This document shows, one piece after another, positions 37,527 to 46,426 of a DNA stretch of 64,000 nt. A program made the translations under genes and the position numbers. Under the pieces are notes generated by a model, which searched no databases, was not told the DNA's origin, and saw nothing but the letters and a program-made list of their open reading frames with translations. The stretch lies in assembly GCF_014904735.1 (NCBI RefSeq), contig NZ_JACZCR010000003.1, positions 62,001 through 126,000 on the forward strand. Reading direction: 5' to 3'. Every line of letters begins with the position of its first letter. Position 1 is the first letter of the stretch. This stretch comes from Microbulbifer hainanensis. GTDB lineage: Bacteria; Pseudomonadota; Gammaproteobacteria; Pseudomonadales; Cellvibrionaceae.

Positions 37527-38153
37527 ATGGCTGATCAGCGCAAAGCAAAAACTCCGCTCGCACGATTGCTGTTGCTGACTGCCTGCGCCTGGATCTGGAG
37601 CTGTCACGCCGATAATTCCGGACCGTCATTTTCCTGTAAAAAGGTAGAGGACGGCAGTATCGAACAAATGATCTGCAACGACAGCGCACTGTCGGCACAA
37701 GATCGCCAGCTGGCCGAGGTCTACACCGCAGCATTGGCAAAAGCCAACAACGAATACCCCCCGGTGTTGAAAGCTGAGCAGCGCGGCTGGATCAAGGGTC
37801 GCAACGAATGCTGGAAAAGCGACGACAAACGCAAATGCGTGGCCGATGAGTACCGCCTTCGTATTGCCGAGCTGCAGGCCCGCTACCGCCTGGTTCCGGC
37901 GAGAGGCCCCTTCGCCTTTGCCTGCGACGGCAATGCAGCCAACGAGGTCACGGTCACCTACTTCGAGACGGATCCCCCCACCCTGATCGCGGAACGCGGG
38001 GATAGTGTCTCCCTGATGTACCGGCAACCCGCAGCCAGCGGTACCCGATATCAGGGGCGCAACGAGAGCTTCTGGGAACACCAGGGCGAAGCGCGCATCA
38101 CCTGGGGTTACGGAGCGCCGGAAATGCATTGCCAGCGCGCGCCGCTGCAGTAA
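37527..38153 (+). CDS. Lysozyme inhibitor fusion: LprI (DUF1311) plus MliC domain
   Basis: The 208-residue product has a lipoprotein-like N-terminus (LLLLTAC, C20; a second Cys at 26). An LprI/DUF1311 domain spans about 36-125 (EQMICNDSALSAQDRQLAEV, then QRGWIKGRNECW and its Cys pairs). An MliC-type eight-stranded domain follows at about 130-208 (FAFACDGNAANEVTVTYFE, MYRQPAASGTRYQG, SFWEHQGEARITWG and a final Cys). MliC blocks c-type lysozyme; LprI is a second inhibitor class. Joining both in one exported protein suggests a defence against two lysozyme types. Start ATG follows AGGAG. Confidence 0.85.
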   Translation: MADQRKAKTPLARLLLLTACAWIWSCHADNSGPSFSCKKVEDGSIEQMICNDSALSAQDRQLAEVYTAALAKANNEYPPVLKAEQRGWIKGRNECWKSDDKRKCVADEYRLRIAELQARYRLVPARGPFAFACDGNAANEVTVTYFETDPPTLIAERGDSVSLMYRQPAASGTRYQGRNESFWEHQGEARITWGYGAPEMHCQRAPLQ

Positions 38154-38202
38154 CCGGCGCTACGCGTAACTGATCTGCAACAGGAGTGCCCCGCCGTAAC
38201 TG

Positions 38203-38223
38203 CCCCGGGCGCACCGCCCGGGG
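38203..38223 (+). terminator. Hairpin after the lysozyme inhibitor gene
   Basis: CCCCGGGC and GCCCGGGG (arms 38203-38210 and 38216-38223) pair exactly around a 5-nt loop, 50 nt past the stop, followed by TTATAA. The T-run is short. Confidence 0.55.
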
Positions 38224-38369
38224 TTATAACCGGATATTCACTTACCCCGAGAAAGAATTATTGGTCACCATTTGACCGGGCTTTATAATGCGGCCCCTTT
38301 TCCCGGCCATAGCAACTGCTGCGATAGCGCAGGCTGCGGCCGCCCGTAGTACTGCCACTGTCAGATGTT

Positions 38370-39725
38370 ATGACGAAACCCTCCGCCCTGGCCCTGTCTC
38401 CGCTGTTACTGTTCCTCGCGCTGTTTGTCGGCAGCGGTCTCTGGTACCAGTCCCGGGGAATCGAGATGGCCTTCTACCAGATAGCCGCACCCGTCGCGAT
38501 CCTGCCCGCCATCGCGCTGGCAATATTTCTTGCCCGTGGTTCGCTGAACAGCCGCATCGAAACCTTTATCCGTGGCGTGGGCGATCACACCATCATCACC
38601 ATGGTGCTGATCTACCTGCTCGCCGGCGCATTTGCGAGCGTCGCCAAGGCGATGGGCGGCGTGGACGCAACCGTGAATTTCGGCCTGAACGTGATTCCAC
38701 CGGCCCTGATACTGCCGGGCCTGTTCGCAATTACCGCGTTTGTCGCCACCGCCATGGGAACATCCATGGGTACCATCGCCGCCATTGCACCCATTGCTGT
38801 CGGTATCGCCGATGCAACGGCACTGCCGCTATTACTGACCGCCGGTGCGGTGATCGGCGGAGCCATATTCGGTGACAACCTGTCGATCATCTCCGATACC
38901 ACCATTGCCGCCACCCGCACCCAGGGGGTAGAGATGCGGGACAAATTCCGCATGAACCTGCGTATCGCCCTGCCCGCAGCCCTGCTGACCCTGGTCTGGC
39001 TGTACTTTCAGGGCCGCGGCGCAACAGGAACGGCGATGACCGCGCCCGGGGATTACGAACTGATCCGCGTGCTGCCTTATGTCGCCGTGCTGGGTATGGC
39101 ACTGCTGGGCGTCAATGTGTTGCTGGTGCTATTTGCCGGCATATTGCTGGCGGGGGCCATCGGGCTGGGCACACAGCCGGATTACACGCTGGCCAGCCTG
39201 TCCAGGGACATTTACGCCGGTTATAGCGGCATGCAGGAAATCCTGATCCTGTCGCTATTGATCGGCGGCCTCGGCGCCATGATGAAAGCCGGCGGTGGCC
39301 TGGCTTGGCTTGCACAGTTCATCGATCGCATCAGCCGGCGCGGCAATCGCGACGGCAGCAACCCGCGTGCCGGCGAACTGGGTATCAGCGCAATGGTGGC
39401 CGCCACCAATATCTGCGTGGCCAACAATACGGTGGCCATCCTGCTTAACGGTGAACTGGCGAAAGATATCGCCAAGCGCTACGGCGTCGATCCGCGCCGC
39501 GCTGCCAGCCTGTTGGACATCTTTTCCTGCGTCATCCAGGGACTGCTGCCCTACGGGGCACAGATACTGCTGGCCTCCTCCCTCGCCGGCGTCTCGCCGC
39601 TGACGCTGGCCGGCAACATCCAGTACTGCTGGCTGCTGGGCGCCAGCGCTGTGCTGTCGATCACACTGGCCCGCTATCGCCACAGCTTCGAGCCGGCCCG
39701 TTCCGCGGCTGTCGAGCTGCAATAA
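38370..39725 (+). CDS. NhaC-family sodium:proton antiporter-like transporter
   Basis: The 451-residue membrane protein has eleven or so helices and the NhaC-type signature FGDNLSIISDTTIAATRTQG, where the Asp and Thr residues line the ion site, plus TAMGTSMGTIAAIAPIAVG. The C-terminal half repeats the fold with NICVANNTVAILLNGELAK. NhaC members exchange sodium for protons, and others in the family exchange malate/lactate or tyrosine/tyramine, so the substrate could be organic. It is a single gene 80 nt upstream of the SLATT gene and could share its transcript. Confidence 0.85.
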   Translation: MTKPSALALSPLLLFLALFVGSGLWYQSRGIEMAFYQIAAPVAILPAIALAIFLARGSLNSRIETFIRGVGDHTIITMVLIYLLAGAFASVAKAMGGVDATVNFGLNVIPPALILPGLFAITAFVATAMGTSMGTIAAIAPIAVGIADATALPLLLTAGAVIGGAIFGDNLSIISDTTIAATRTQGVEMRDKFRMNLRIALPAALLTLVWLYFQGRGATGTAMTAPGDYELIRVLPYVAVLGMALLGVNVLLVLFAGILLAGAIGLGTQPDYTLASLSRDIYAGYSGMQEILILSLLIGGLGAMMKAGGGLAWLAQFIDRISRRGNRDGSNPRAGELGISAMVAATNICVANNTVAILLNGELAKDIAKRYGVDPRRAASLLDIFSCVIQGLLPYGAQILLASSLAGVSPLTLAGNIQYCWLLGASAVLSITLARYRHSFEPARSAAVELQ

Positions 39726-39805
39726 TCCAGAAGGCCCTGTACATCCGGCTGTCAATCGGCAAACTATAGCGATCGACAATCAGATGACCGGGGCCGAAAG
39801 GATTC

Positions 39806-40384
39806 ATGAGCAATATCCCCAATACCGTAGAAGTACTGGAAAAACTCCGCTGGAACGCCCACCTGTGCAAGCACAGTCACTTTCGCGCGTCGATGAAGGG
39901 GCGCAACCTGCACGTTCTCTGCGGCGTGCCGATCGTGGTGATCAACCTGTTCCTGGGTTCGCTGTTCTTTTCCCTGATCAATGCCGAGCTGCCGGACTGG
40001 ACCAAGTGGACCGGTGCCGCCCTGGCCCTGATCACCGCCCTGCTCGGCGGCGTGCAGACATTTTTTAATTTCAAGAAAAACTACGAGGGCCACCGCGAGG
40101 TCGGTAATGAATACCTGGCGATCGCGCGGGAGTGCGAGCGCCTGATCGCCCTCTATTTCGACGGCATTCTCGATCTCGATCATCTATCCACCAAGATTGC
40201 CGAACTGAATGGCCGCTACAGCGATATCAATCAGCGCGCGGAGGAGTACATCGTCGGCGACCGAGTCTACCGGGAGGCGCTGCGGGTACAGAACCTGAAG
40301 GCGGGACGGGAACCATCGCTGGTGGAACAGATGCGCAGAAAATCACAGGTTGTGGAACAAGCGGCACCGGAAGCGGCGATCTAA
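39806..40384 (+). CDS. SLATT-domain two-helix membrane protein
   Basis: The 192-residue product has the SLATT layout: a short N-terminal helix (VLEKLRWNAHLCKHSHFRAS), two membrane segments (about 35-58, LHVLCGVPIVVINLF, and 67-88, WTGAALALITALLGGVQ), and a long helical cytoplasmic tail (FNFKKNYEGHREVGNEYLAI). SLATT proteins are predicted pore-forming effectors of nucleotide-signal or reverse-transcriptase defence systems (CBASS-type and related). Here no cyclase, SLOG or reverse transcriptase is adjacent, so it is an orphan. The ATG start follows GAAAGGA. Confidence 0.82.
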   Translation: MSNIPNTVEVLEKLRWNAHLCKHSHFRASMKGRNLHVLCGVPIVVINLFLGSLFFSLINAELPDWTKWTGAALALITALLGGVQTFFNFKKNYEGHREVGNEYLAIARECERLIALYFDGILDLDHLSTKIAELNGRYSDINQRAEEYIVGDRVYREALRVQNLKAGREPSLVEQMRRKSQVVEQAAPEAAI

Positions 40385-40420
40385 CCCGTATCAGCAGGCG
40401 GCAGCCGGGACACAATAGTC

Positions 40421-40942
40421 ATGAATAGTGATTTCCAGACGGATCACAGTGCACACCGGGCGACGCCGGAAAATTTTCCCCTGTGCTATCTCGCCATCGA
40501 TATGCGCACCCCCACGAATGTCGGCAGCCTGTTTCGGATTGCCGATGCCCTGGGCGTCGAGAAAATTTACCTGACCGGTGAATCCATCACGCCGCCCAAC
40601 TCCAAAATGCGGAAAACATCCCGTGCGACGGAAAAGCAGGTCAATTATGCCTATTGCCAGGATCCACTGGCCGTGGCGCAAAAACTCCGCAGCGATGGCT
40701 ATCGGCTGGCCTGCCTGGAGATCACTTCCGACAGTATTCCACTAAAACAGTTAAGCGCGGGCCCGGGTGAACGGATCTGCCTGATTCTCGGTTCCGAAAA
40801 GGATGGCATCCCACAAGACCTGCTGGCACTCGCCGATTCTACGGTGCACATCCCGATGCACGGCAATAACTCCTCGATGAATGTCACCGTGGCCTGCGCT
40901 ATCGCCACCTATGAAATTACCAACAGGATGACATCAGCGTAA
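40421..40942 (+). CDS. SpoU/TrmH-family RNA 2'-O-methyltransferase
   Basis: The 173-residue product has the SPOUT knot: motif I DMRTPTNVGSLFRIADALGV, motif II LILGSEKDGIPQDLL and motif III HIPMHGNNSSMNVTVACAIA. These bind SAM in the trefoil knot. It is short, without an N-terminal RNA-binding extension, like TrmL-type enzymes that methylate the tRNA wobble position, but the target is not certain. It lies 36 nt after the SLATT gene on the same strand, so the two may be cotranscribed. Confidence 0.87.
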   Translation: MNSDFQTDHSAHRATPENFPLCYLAIDMRTPTNVGSLFRIADALGVEKIYLTGESITPPNSKMRKTSRATEKQVNYAYCQDPLAVAQKLRSDGYRLACLEITSDSIPLKQLSAGPGERICLILGSEKDGIPQDLLALADSTVHIPMHGNNSSMNVTVACAIATYEITNRMTSA

Positions 40943-40984
40943 TTCGGCTGATCCAATGCGGCGGCCACCGCGCAGTTGCCAGTA

Positions 40985-41863
40985 TTAATCCGGCACCTTC
41001 ACGTTCAGGTTGTCTTCATAAGCACTGTCCGGATCTGCCCCGTAGCGATGATCGCGGTTGAGTCCGTCGATTTTCTCGATATCTTCATCGCTCAATTCAA
41101 AGCCGTACAGTTCAAAATTGGCGACAATATTCGGCACACTCTCCGCCTTTGGAAGGACGATACGCCCCTGCTGGATATCCCATTTCAGAATAAGCTGCCC
41201 CGCATTCACACCGTACTTTTCCGCCAGCTCAACAATCACCGGATCGGCAACGGGCTTGTCCTCCTTGGCCACACCACTCCAGCTGCCGGAACCCAGTGGC
41301 GACCAGCAGGAGATGGCGATCTCGTGAAACTGGCAGAAGTCGACCAGCGGTTTCTGCGTTAAGTAAGGATGGAGCTCGATCTGGTTGCAGGTCGGCCTGA
41401 CACTGGCAAAAGTGGCAATCTGCTCGATATCCGACTGGCGGAAGTTCGACAGCCCCAGTGCGCGGACTTTTTTCTCCTCGTAAAGTTTTTCCATCGCCTC
41501 CCAGGTTTCGCGCGTGTAGGCCGGTGCCGGCCAGTGAATCAGATACAGATCCAGGTATTGCAGCTGCAACCGCTCCAGGCTGCGCTCGAAAGCGGACCGC
41601 GTCCCCGCGCCCTGCTCTGAGTCCCAGACTTTACTGGTGATAAATAACTCCTGGCGCGGAATGCCGGAATCCCGGATGGCCCGACCCAGCGCGCGCTCGT
41701 TGCCATACACAGATGCCGTATCGAAGTGCCGGTAGCCGACACCCATGGCCTTGAGAATGGTTTCCGTGACATAGCTGTCATCCTGCTGCCATTCACCGAT
41801 GGCGGCGGTGCCGAATCCGAGCAGCGGTATTTCGACACCATTGTTCAGCGTCACAGTGGTCAT
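40985..41863 (-). CDS. Aldo/keto reductase
   Basis: I choose the ATG at 41863 (MTTVTLNNGVEIPLLGFGTA), the usual family start, giving 292 residues; the longer frame adds 90 non-protein-like residues. Catalytic residues of the AKR TIM barrel are visible: D in HFDTASVYGNE, Y in the same segment, K in FITSKVWDSE and H in LYLIHWPAP. The cofactor-binding end has ILPKAES-like VLPKAESVPNI. Such enzymes reduce aldehydes or ketones with NADPH. It is convergent with the methyltransferase gene and stands alone. Confidence 0.9.
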   Translation of the reverse strand: MTTVTLNNGVEIPLLGFGTAAIGEWQQDDSYVTETILKAMGVGYRHFDTASVYGNERALGRAIRDSGIPRQELFITSKVWDSEQGAGTRSAFERSLERLQLQYLDLYLIHWPAPAYTRETWEAMEKLYEEKKVRALGLSNFRQSDIEQIATFASVRPTCNQIELHPYLTQKPLVDFCQFHEIAISCWSPLGSGSWSGVAKEDKPVADPVIVELAEKYGVNAGQLILKWDIQQGRIVLPKAESVPNIVANFELYGFELSDEDIEKIDGLNRDHRYGADPDSAYEDNLNVKVPD

Positions 41864-41963
41864 GATGAATTCCGCCTCATTGCAGCGATGTGGCTCCAGT
41901 GTAGAGCCGCGTATGCAGAGGCGGTAATCGCCTGCTGCCCGCTCAGTCGCCGTGAAACTACGG

Positions 41964-43397
41964 CTACCCCTTGATGCAGACCCGCGGTTCCACGCGTGCG
42001 ACTTTGTGCGCCAGACCGGCGCGTTCCGCCGCATCCACCACTGCACGCACATCCTTGTAGGCGCCGGGCGCCTCCTCGGCGACACCGCGCATGGACGGAC
42101 TGCGAATGATGATTCCACGCTCTGCCAGCTCATCGACTAGCATGCGCCCCCGCCACAGCTTCGTTGCCTGGTGGCGACTCATGGCCCGGCCCGCCCCGTG
42201 ACAGGCAGAGTTGAAAGACAGCTCGGCTCCGGATTTCGAGCCGGCGAGGATATGGGACTCGGTGCCCATGGATCCGCCGATCAAAACCGGCTGACCCACC
42301 GCGCGCAGCGTCGCCGGAATTTCCGGATGACCGGGGCCAAATGCGCGCGTGGCGCCCTTGCGATGCACAAACAGCTTGCGCTGCCGGCCCGCAACCGGAT
42401 GGGTCTCAAGTTTGCAGGTATTGTGAGAGACATCGAACAGCAGGGTCAGATCCGCCTGCGGCAATACATCGGCAAATACCTGGCGGGTCAGGTGGGTGAT
42501 GATCTGGCGATTCGCCAGCGCGCAGTTGATGGCCGCGCGCATGGCGCCCAGGTAGGCCTGCCCCAACTCGGAGTGAATCGGCGCACAGGCGAGCTCGCGA
42601 TCCGGCAGTTCGATACCGTGCTTGCTGGCGGCGAGCACCATGTACTTCAGGAATTCGGTGCCGATCTGGTGACCGAGGCCGCGGGAACCGCAATGGATAA
42701 ACACCACGGCGTCGTTCTCCCGGAGTCCAAATGCAGTGGCAATATCCCGGTCGTAAATTTCCGCGACCCGCTGCACTTCCAGGTAGTGGTTGCCGGAGCC
42801 GAGCGTGCCCATCTCGTCCTGTTGCCGCTTGCGCGCCTGCGCGGAAACCTCCGCCGGGTCGGCGCCGGCCATGCAGCCGCGCTCCTCGATATGCTCGAGA
42901 TCCTCCGGATTTCCGAAGCCCTGCTCCACCGCCCAGCGCGCGCCGCCGTTGAGCATCGCGGTCATACCCTTGTCGTTCAGGTGGATGCGACCGGTGCTGC
43001 CGACACCGACGGGAATATGTTTGTAGAGGGCATCGGCCAGCGCTTTTTTGTGGGACTCTATGTCATCGATGGTGAGTCCGGTGCGCAGCGCGCGCACCCC
43101 GCAGGAAATATCGAAACCGACACCGCCGGCGGAAACCACACCACCCTCGTCGGCATCGAAAGCGGCCACGCCGCCGATCGGGAAGCCGTAACCCCAATGG
43201 GCATCGGGCATGGCATAGGCCGCCTGCACGATGCCCGGCAGGCTGGCCACATTGCACAATTGCTCGAACACCTTGTCGTCCATCCCGCGTATCAACGCCT
43301 CGTCGGCGTAGATGATGCCGGGTACGCGCATCTTGCCGGTGGGCTCGATGCACCAGCTGAATTCGGACTGCTGCTTGATGGGATATTCTCTGCTCAT
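41964..43397 (-). CDS. rtcB: RtcB tRNA/RNA-splicing ligase
   Basis: The 477-residue product has the complete RtcB signature: manganese ligands D96 and C99 in GVGFDISCG, GSGNHYLEVQ, HCGSRGLGHQ, DVSHNTCKLE with its His, and the guanylylated H400 in NSACHGAGRAMSR. RtcB joins 2',3'-cyclic phosphate and 5'-hydroxyl RNA ends using GTP. It is 6 nt downstream of an archease gene, its activating partner, so the two are coupled. Bacterial rtcBA operons are often controlled by the sigma-54 activator RtcR, but none is in this window. Confidence 0.96.
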   Translation of the reverse strand: MSREYPIKQQSEFSWCIEPTGKMRVPGIIYADEALIRGMDDKVFEQLCNVASLPGIVQAAYAMPDAHWGYGFPIGGVAAFDADEGGVVSAGGVGFDISCGVRALRTGLTIDDIESHKKALADALYKHIPVGVGSTGRIHLNDKGMTAMLNGGARWAVEQGFGNPEDLEHIEERGCMAGADPAEVSAQARKRQQDEMGTLGSGNHYLEVQRVAEIYDRDIATAFGLRENDAVVFIHCGSRGLGHQIGTEFLKYMVLAASKHGIELPDRELACAPIHSELGQAYLGAMRAAINCALANRQIITHLTRQVFADVLPQADLTLLFDVSHNTCKLETHPVAGRQRKLFVHRKGATRAFGPGHPEIPATLRAVGQPVLIGGSMGTESHILAGSKSGAELSFNSACHGAGRAMSRHQATKLWRGRMLVDELAERGIIIRSPSMRGVAEEAPGAYKDVRAVVDAAERAGLAHKVARVEPRVCIKG

Positions 43398-43403
43398 GCG
43401 TCC

Positions 43404-43823
43404 TCACACATCGACGACACACTGGGCCACCCAGCTGCCGTCTCGCTGCTGAACGACCTGCAGTGCAGTGTAAGTTGCCCCTTTGACCTCCACCACCGGA
43501 CGGTGCCTGCAGCGATCTACCGCCTCGCCCCAGGCGACGCCATGCAGCTGTCCGCCATCGATAACAACCTGAAAACGGGAAAAGAGCATCTTGCGCGTGG
43601 CCATCTCGAATACCAGCGCATTCAGCCAGTCCACCAGTAGCAATTCCGGATCGACGCTGTCGCAGGCGATGTCCACCCGTTCACTCGGCGCAACCTTTGC
43701 CGGGTCGACAATAATCGCCGTCAGTGCCAGCGCCGCCTGCTCGAACGCGGCGGCCAGTGTCTCGCCAGTCCCACGCACGCCCATATCCGCCGCATGGCTG
43801 AAATGTTCCCAGTGGGCCACCAC
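43404..43823 (-). CDS. Archease, RtcB-activating protein
   Basis: The 139-residue product starts MVAHWEHFSHAADMGVRGTG, which carries the HxADxG archease motif with the calcium-binding Asp, and ends with ATYTALQVVQQRDGSWVAQC, containing the second acidic/aromatic site. The family accelerates guanylylation of RtcB and allows several catalytic turnovers. Archeases are common in archaea and eukaryotes and less usual in gammaproteobacteria. It is the first gene of a two-gene RNA repair operon. Confidence 0.9.
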   Translation of the reverse strand: MVAHWEHFSHAADMGVRGTGETLAAAFEQAALALTAIIVDPAKVAPSERVDIACDSVDPELLLVDWLNALVFEMATRKMLFSRFQVVIDGGQLHGVAWGEAVDRCRHRPVVEVKGATYTALQVVQQRDGSWVAQCVVDV

Positions 43824-43939
43824 TCAGGATCTCCGAAGTGCTTTCGCGATAAGAATAGCAGTGTCATCGCAAGCGGCGGTGGACAGCCGATAGCCGAATA
43901 GCGCGGGATTCTTGTGATTCCGATGCGAGAGTCAGCGCG

Positions 43940-45073
43940 TCAGAGGACGGCGACTGCCGGACCACGGCGGGGCGCGCGCAGACTCCTGATCAGCCGGTTC
44001 AACGGCGCCGAATACCAGTGGGCGACCAGGTGACTCAGCAGGCACGAAAGGGAAACCATCACCAGCAACATGATCAGTTTGGCATTTCCCTCGATCAGCT
44101 CCGGGCTGATGATATTACGCAGCAACCCCAGCACAATGATATGAAACAGGTAGAGCTCGTAGCTGTGCCGGCCCATCCAGCGCAACGGCCGCGTCAGCTG
44201 TTGAAAAGCCGCCGGCAGGACCGACGGCGCGTGTATCAGGGAGACGGCGGTACACAGAGATACCAGCGTGAACCCCCACACCTGGTGACCGTAGATGCCC
44301 CGCAGGTAAATTGCTGGCAACAACAGCAGCGCGATATAGCGCAGGTAGCGCCAGTGGCCTGCGCGGACAAGGGGCTGCACCATGGCCGCCAGGCAGCCGA
44401 GTGCAATTGCATCAAAACAGGCCAGGTAGCCGTACATAAAGTAGATTTCGTTATCGGCGTGCTGGGCGCGGTACCAGGGCCCGACCATGACCAGCGCGAG
44501 ACAGAGCACCGCGAGCGACCACTGCCGCCTCAACAGCAGGCACGCCAGCGGAAAACACAAGTAAAAGACCTCCTCCACCGACAGCGACCAATAGACATTC
44601 AGGGCGTAGTTGAAATAGCCCAGCGACTGCATCAGCACGTTATGCCAGAAGGTGACCACAGAGAAAAGCGCGAGCGCCAGGTAGCCGTCGCCCAGGTTAT
44701 TGCCCCCGCCGGTATTGCGGAAGGAGTCAAAGCCGCACAGGGCCAGCAGCGTAATGACGGCCAGGGCGAGTAACAGCGGCGGCAATATGCGCGCAGCGCG
44801 CAAACAGTAGAAGTGCAGCCAGTCAATCCGTTCCAGTGTGCCGTAGCGGCGCAGCGCCATACTGGTTATCAGGTAACCGGAAACGGTGAAAAAGATCGTT
44901 ACACCGTAATTACCATTGAACACCAGCGCGCGCAGCAGCCATACCGGCATCCACTCGCTGACGACACTGCCCTTGAAGCCGTAACTGAGCGCGTGGTGCA
45001 ACAGCAGCACCAGAAGTATCGCCACACCGCGCAGGGTATCGATCAGCGCATTGCGATTGGGAGCAGACTGCAT
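43940..45073 (-). CDS. Acyltransferase 3 family membrane protein (OafA/YrhL-type)
   Basis: The 377-residue membrane protein starts NALIDTLRGVAILLVLLLHH, the AT3 signature with the conserved Arg and His of the first helix. It goes on with GNYGVTIFFTVSGYLITSMA, RAARILPPLL and SLSVEEVFYL. Ten helices fit the family. AT3 proteins transfer acetyl or other acyl groups to surface polysaccharides or lipids. It lacks the extra SGNH domain of OafA. The surface glycan target is unknown; no glycan cluster is adjacent. Confidence 0.9.
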   Translation of the reverse strand: MQSAPNRNALIDTLRGVAILLVLLLHHALSYGFKGSVVSEWMPVWLLRALVFNGNYGVTIFFTVSGYLITSMALRRYGTLERIDWLHFYCLRAARILPPLLLALAVITLLALCGFDSFRNTGGGNNLGDGYLALALFSVVTFWHNVLMQSLGYFNYALNVYWSLSVEEVFYLCFPLACLLLRRQWSLAVLCLALVMVGPWYRAQHADNEIYFMYGYLACFDAIALGCLAAMVQPLVRAGHWRYLRYIALLLLPAIYLRGIYGHQVWGFTLVSLCTAVSLIHAPSVLPAAFQQLTRPLRWMGRHSYELYLFHIIVLGLLRNIISPELIEGNAKLIMLLVMVSLSCLLSHLVAHWYSAPLNRLIRSLRAPRRGPAVAVL

Positions 45074-45126
45074 ACCGCGTCCTTATTTCTGTTGTTTTAA
45101 TGGCTGGACTCGTTGCGACGCTACGT

Positions 45127-46422
45127 TCACAGCAACTTGCGATGGTTGTCGGCAATCATCTGCATAAAGCCTGGATCGACGCCCGCTGTTTCGGCGAACT
45201 CCGGCCAGCGCCCGACCGCATCGGCGACTTCGGCAATCAAATCCTGCGGCTTTTTGATACTGATCGATTCCCCGACCGCCACCAGGTCGCCGAGTTCGAA
45301 GTGATCCCGCTTGCCGTTGATACTCATCTGGTGCCGGTTCGTCCATTGGCCACCGGGGTTGTGGGCATAGGTGAGGTCGAATGCCGGTGAGAGTGACCAG
45401 TTGCCGTGCCGGTCCATCAGGAAGGCGACATTTTTTGTGTGATCATCCTGGTTGCGGGCCAGCACATTGAACACCAGGCGGCGGAACTGCTGGATCGCCT
45501 CACTCTTCGGCAGGCGCAGTTCACGCATGACCGCAAAGATCTGCTCGTAGGCGTGAGCACCGGCCTGGTTGAAATCCAGGTGGGCCATGCCGCACAGTGA
45601 CAGCATGTGCAGCTTTTCCCCGCCGAGACGGTCAAAGCGCCGGGTCATAAAGTGGGCGCGGCCGTTTTCCTCGAGCAACCGCGAAGTCATCATATCGATG
45701 CCGGCAGCCTGCGCCATCAGGTAGTAAGCATATTCGATGCGGCCGAACCCCTGGGACTTGCCCAGTTCAATGTCATCCACTCCGTCGAATTTCAGCAGCC
45801 AGTAATCGTAACCCGCTGGCGCCGGCACCTGGCCGGAGCGCACATCGCCGTCGCCGTTCATTGCGATGACGGCCTTGGCGCGGGCGCCGCCGGCACTGGT
45901 ACCGACCCGCAGAATATCGCCGAGCGCATCGGCGTTGTCGCCGGCATCATTAAAGTGCGAGGAGAGGGTTTCCTGGCGGTGTGTAACCGATTGGGCCAGC
46001 TGCACCAGTTCGGCAATTTCCACTGGTGCGGACTCCTGAAAGCGGCCGTCCACCGCCGGATGAAATTCCAGCGCGCCCATACCGCGGTTACCGGTGTAGC
46101 AGAGCCGCTCAATGGGACTGAAATCCCCCGGTGTGCGCCCCTGCCGCGCCAGCCACGCATCGATGATGGCATTGCCGAATTTGTCCGGCAGCGAGTCCGC
46201 CAGTAACCCGGGTAATCCCTTGTAGGTTTCGCGGCTGAGACCGGGAAACGCAAACAGGGTGTCGCCCCGGTGGATCGACATATGGATCGGTGACAGATCG
46301 AGACCGCGCTGCACGAAGCCCGGATCGTATTCAAAGACACCGTAGCCGTCCGGGTGCCAGGACACAGCCCCGGCGCGTTCGCCCCAGAGCTTGACCGTGG
46401 CCGTTTCAATGCGTTCTACCAT
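45127..46422 (-). CDS. hipA: HipA-type serine/threonine kinase toxin
   Basis: The 431-residue product has the HipA N-terminal domain (residues 1-100, with LPGLLADSLPDKFGN), the ATP/P-loop segment RVGTSAGGARAKAVIAM, WLLKFDG with the phosphate-binding Lys, the catalytic NVLARNQDDHTKN loop and the metal motif LSPAFDLTY. HipA kinases phosphorylate aminoacyl-tRNA synthetases (GltX in E. coli) and induce growth arrest. It is 4 nt downstream of the HTH antitoxin gene, the standard HipBA layout. The long form with its N-terminal domain separates it from HipT. Confidence 0.9.
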   Translation of the reverse strand: MVERIETATVKLWGERAGAVSWHPDGYGVFEYDPGFVQRGLDLSPIHMSIHRGDTLFAFPGLSRETYKGLPGLLADSLPDKFGNAIIDAWLARQGRTPGDFSPIERLCYTGNRGMGALEFHPAVDGRFQESAPVEIAELVQLAQSVTHRQETLSSHFNDAGDNADALGDILRVGTSAGGARAKAVIAMNGDGDVRSGQVPAPAGYDYWLLKFDGVDDIELGKSQGFGRIEYAYYLMAQAAGIDMMTSRLLEENGRAHFMTRRFDRLGGEKLHMLSLCGMAHLDFNQAGAHAYEQIFAVMRELRLPKSEAIQQFRRLVFNVLARNQDDHTKNVAFLMDRHGNWSLSPAFDLTYAHNPGGQWTNRHQMSINGKRDHFELGDLVAVGESISIKKPQDLIAEVADAVGRWPEFAETAGVDPGFMQMIADNHRKLL

Positions 46423-46426
46423 TGCC

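Noticed and set aside
42171-43640. A 489-codon open frame on the plus strand
   Set aside because: It lies antisense to rtcB and archease and has no family resemblance.
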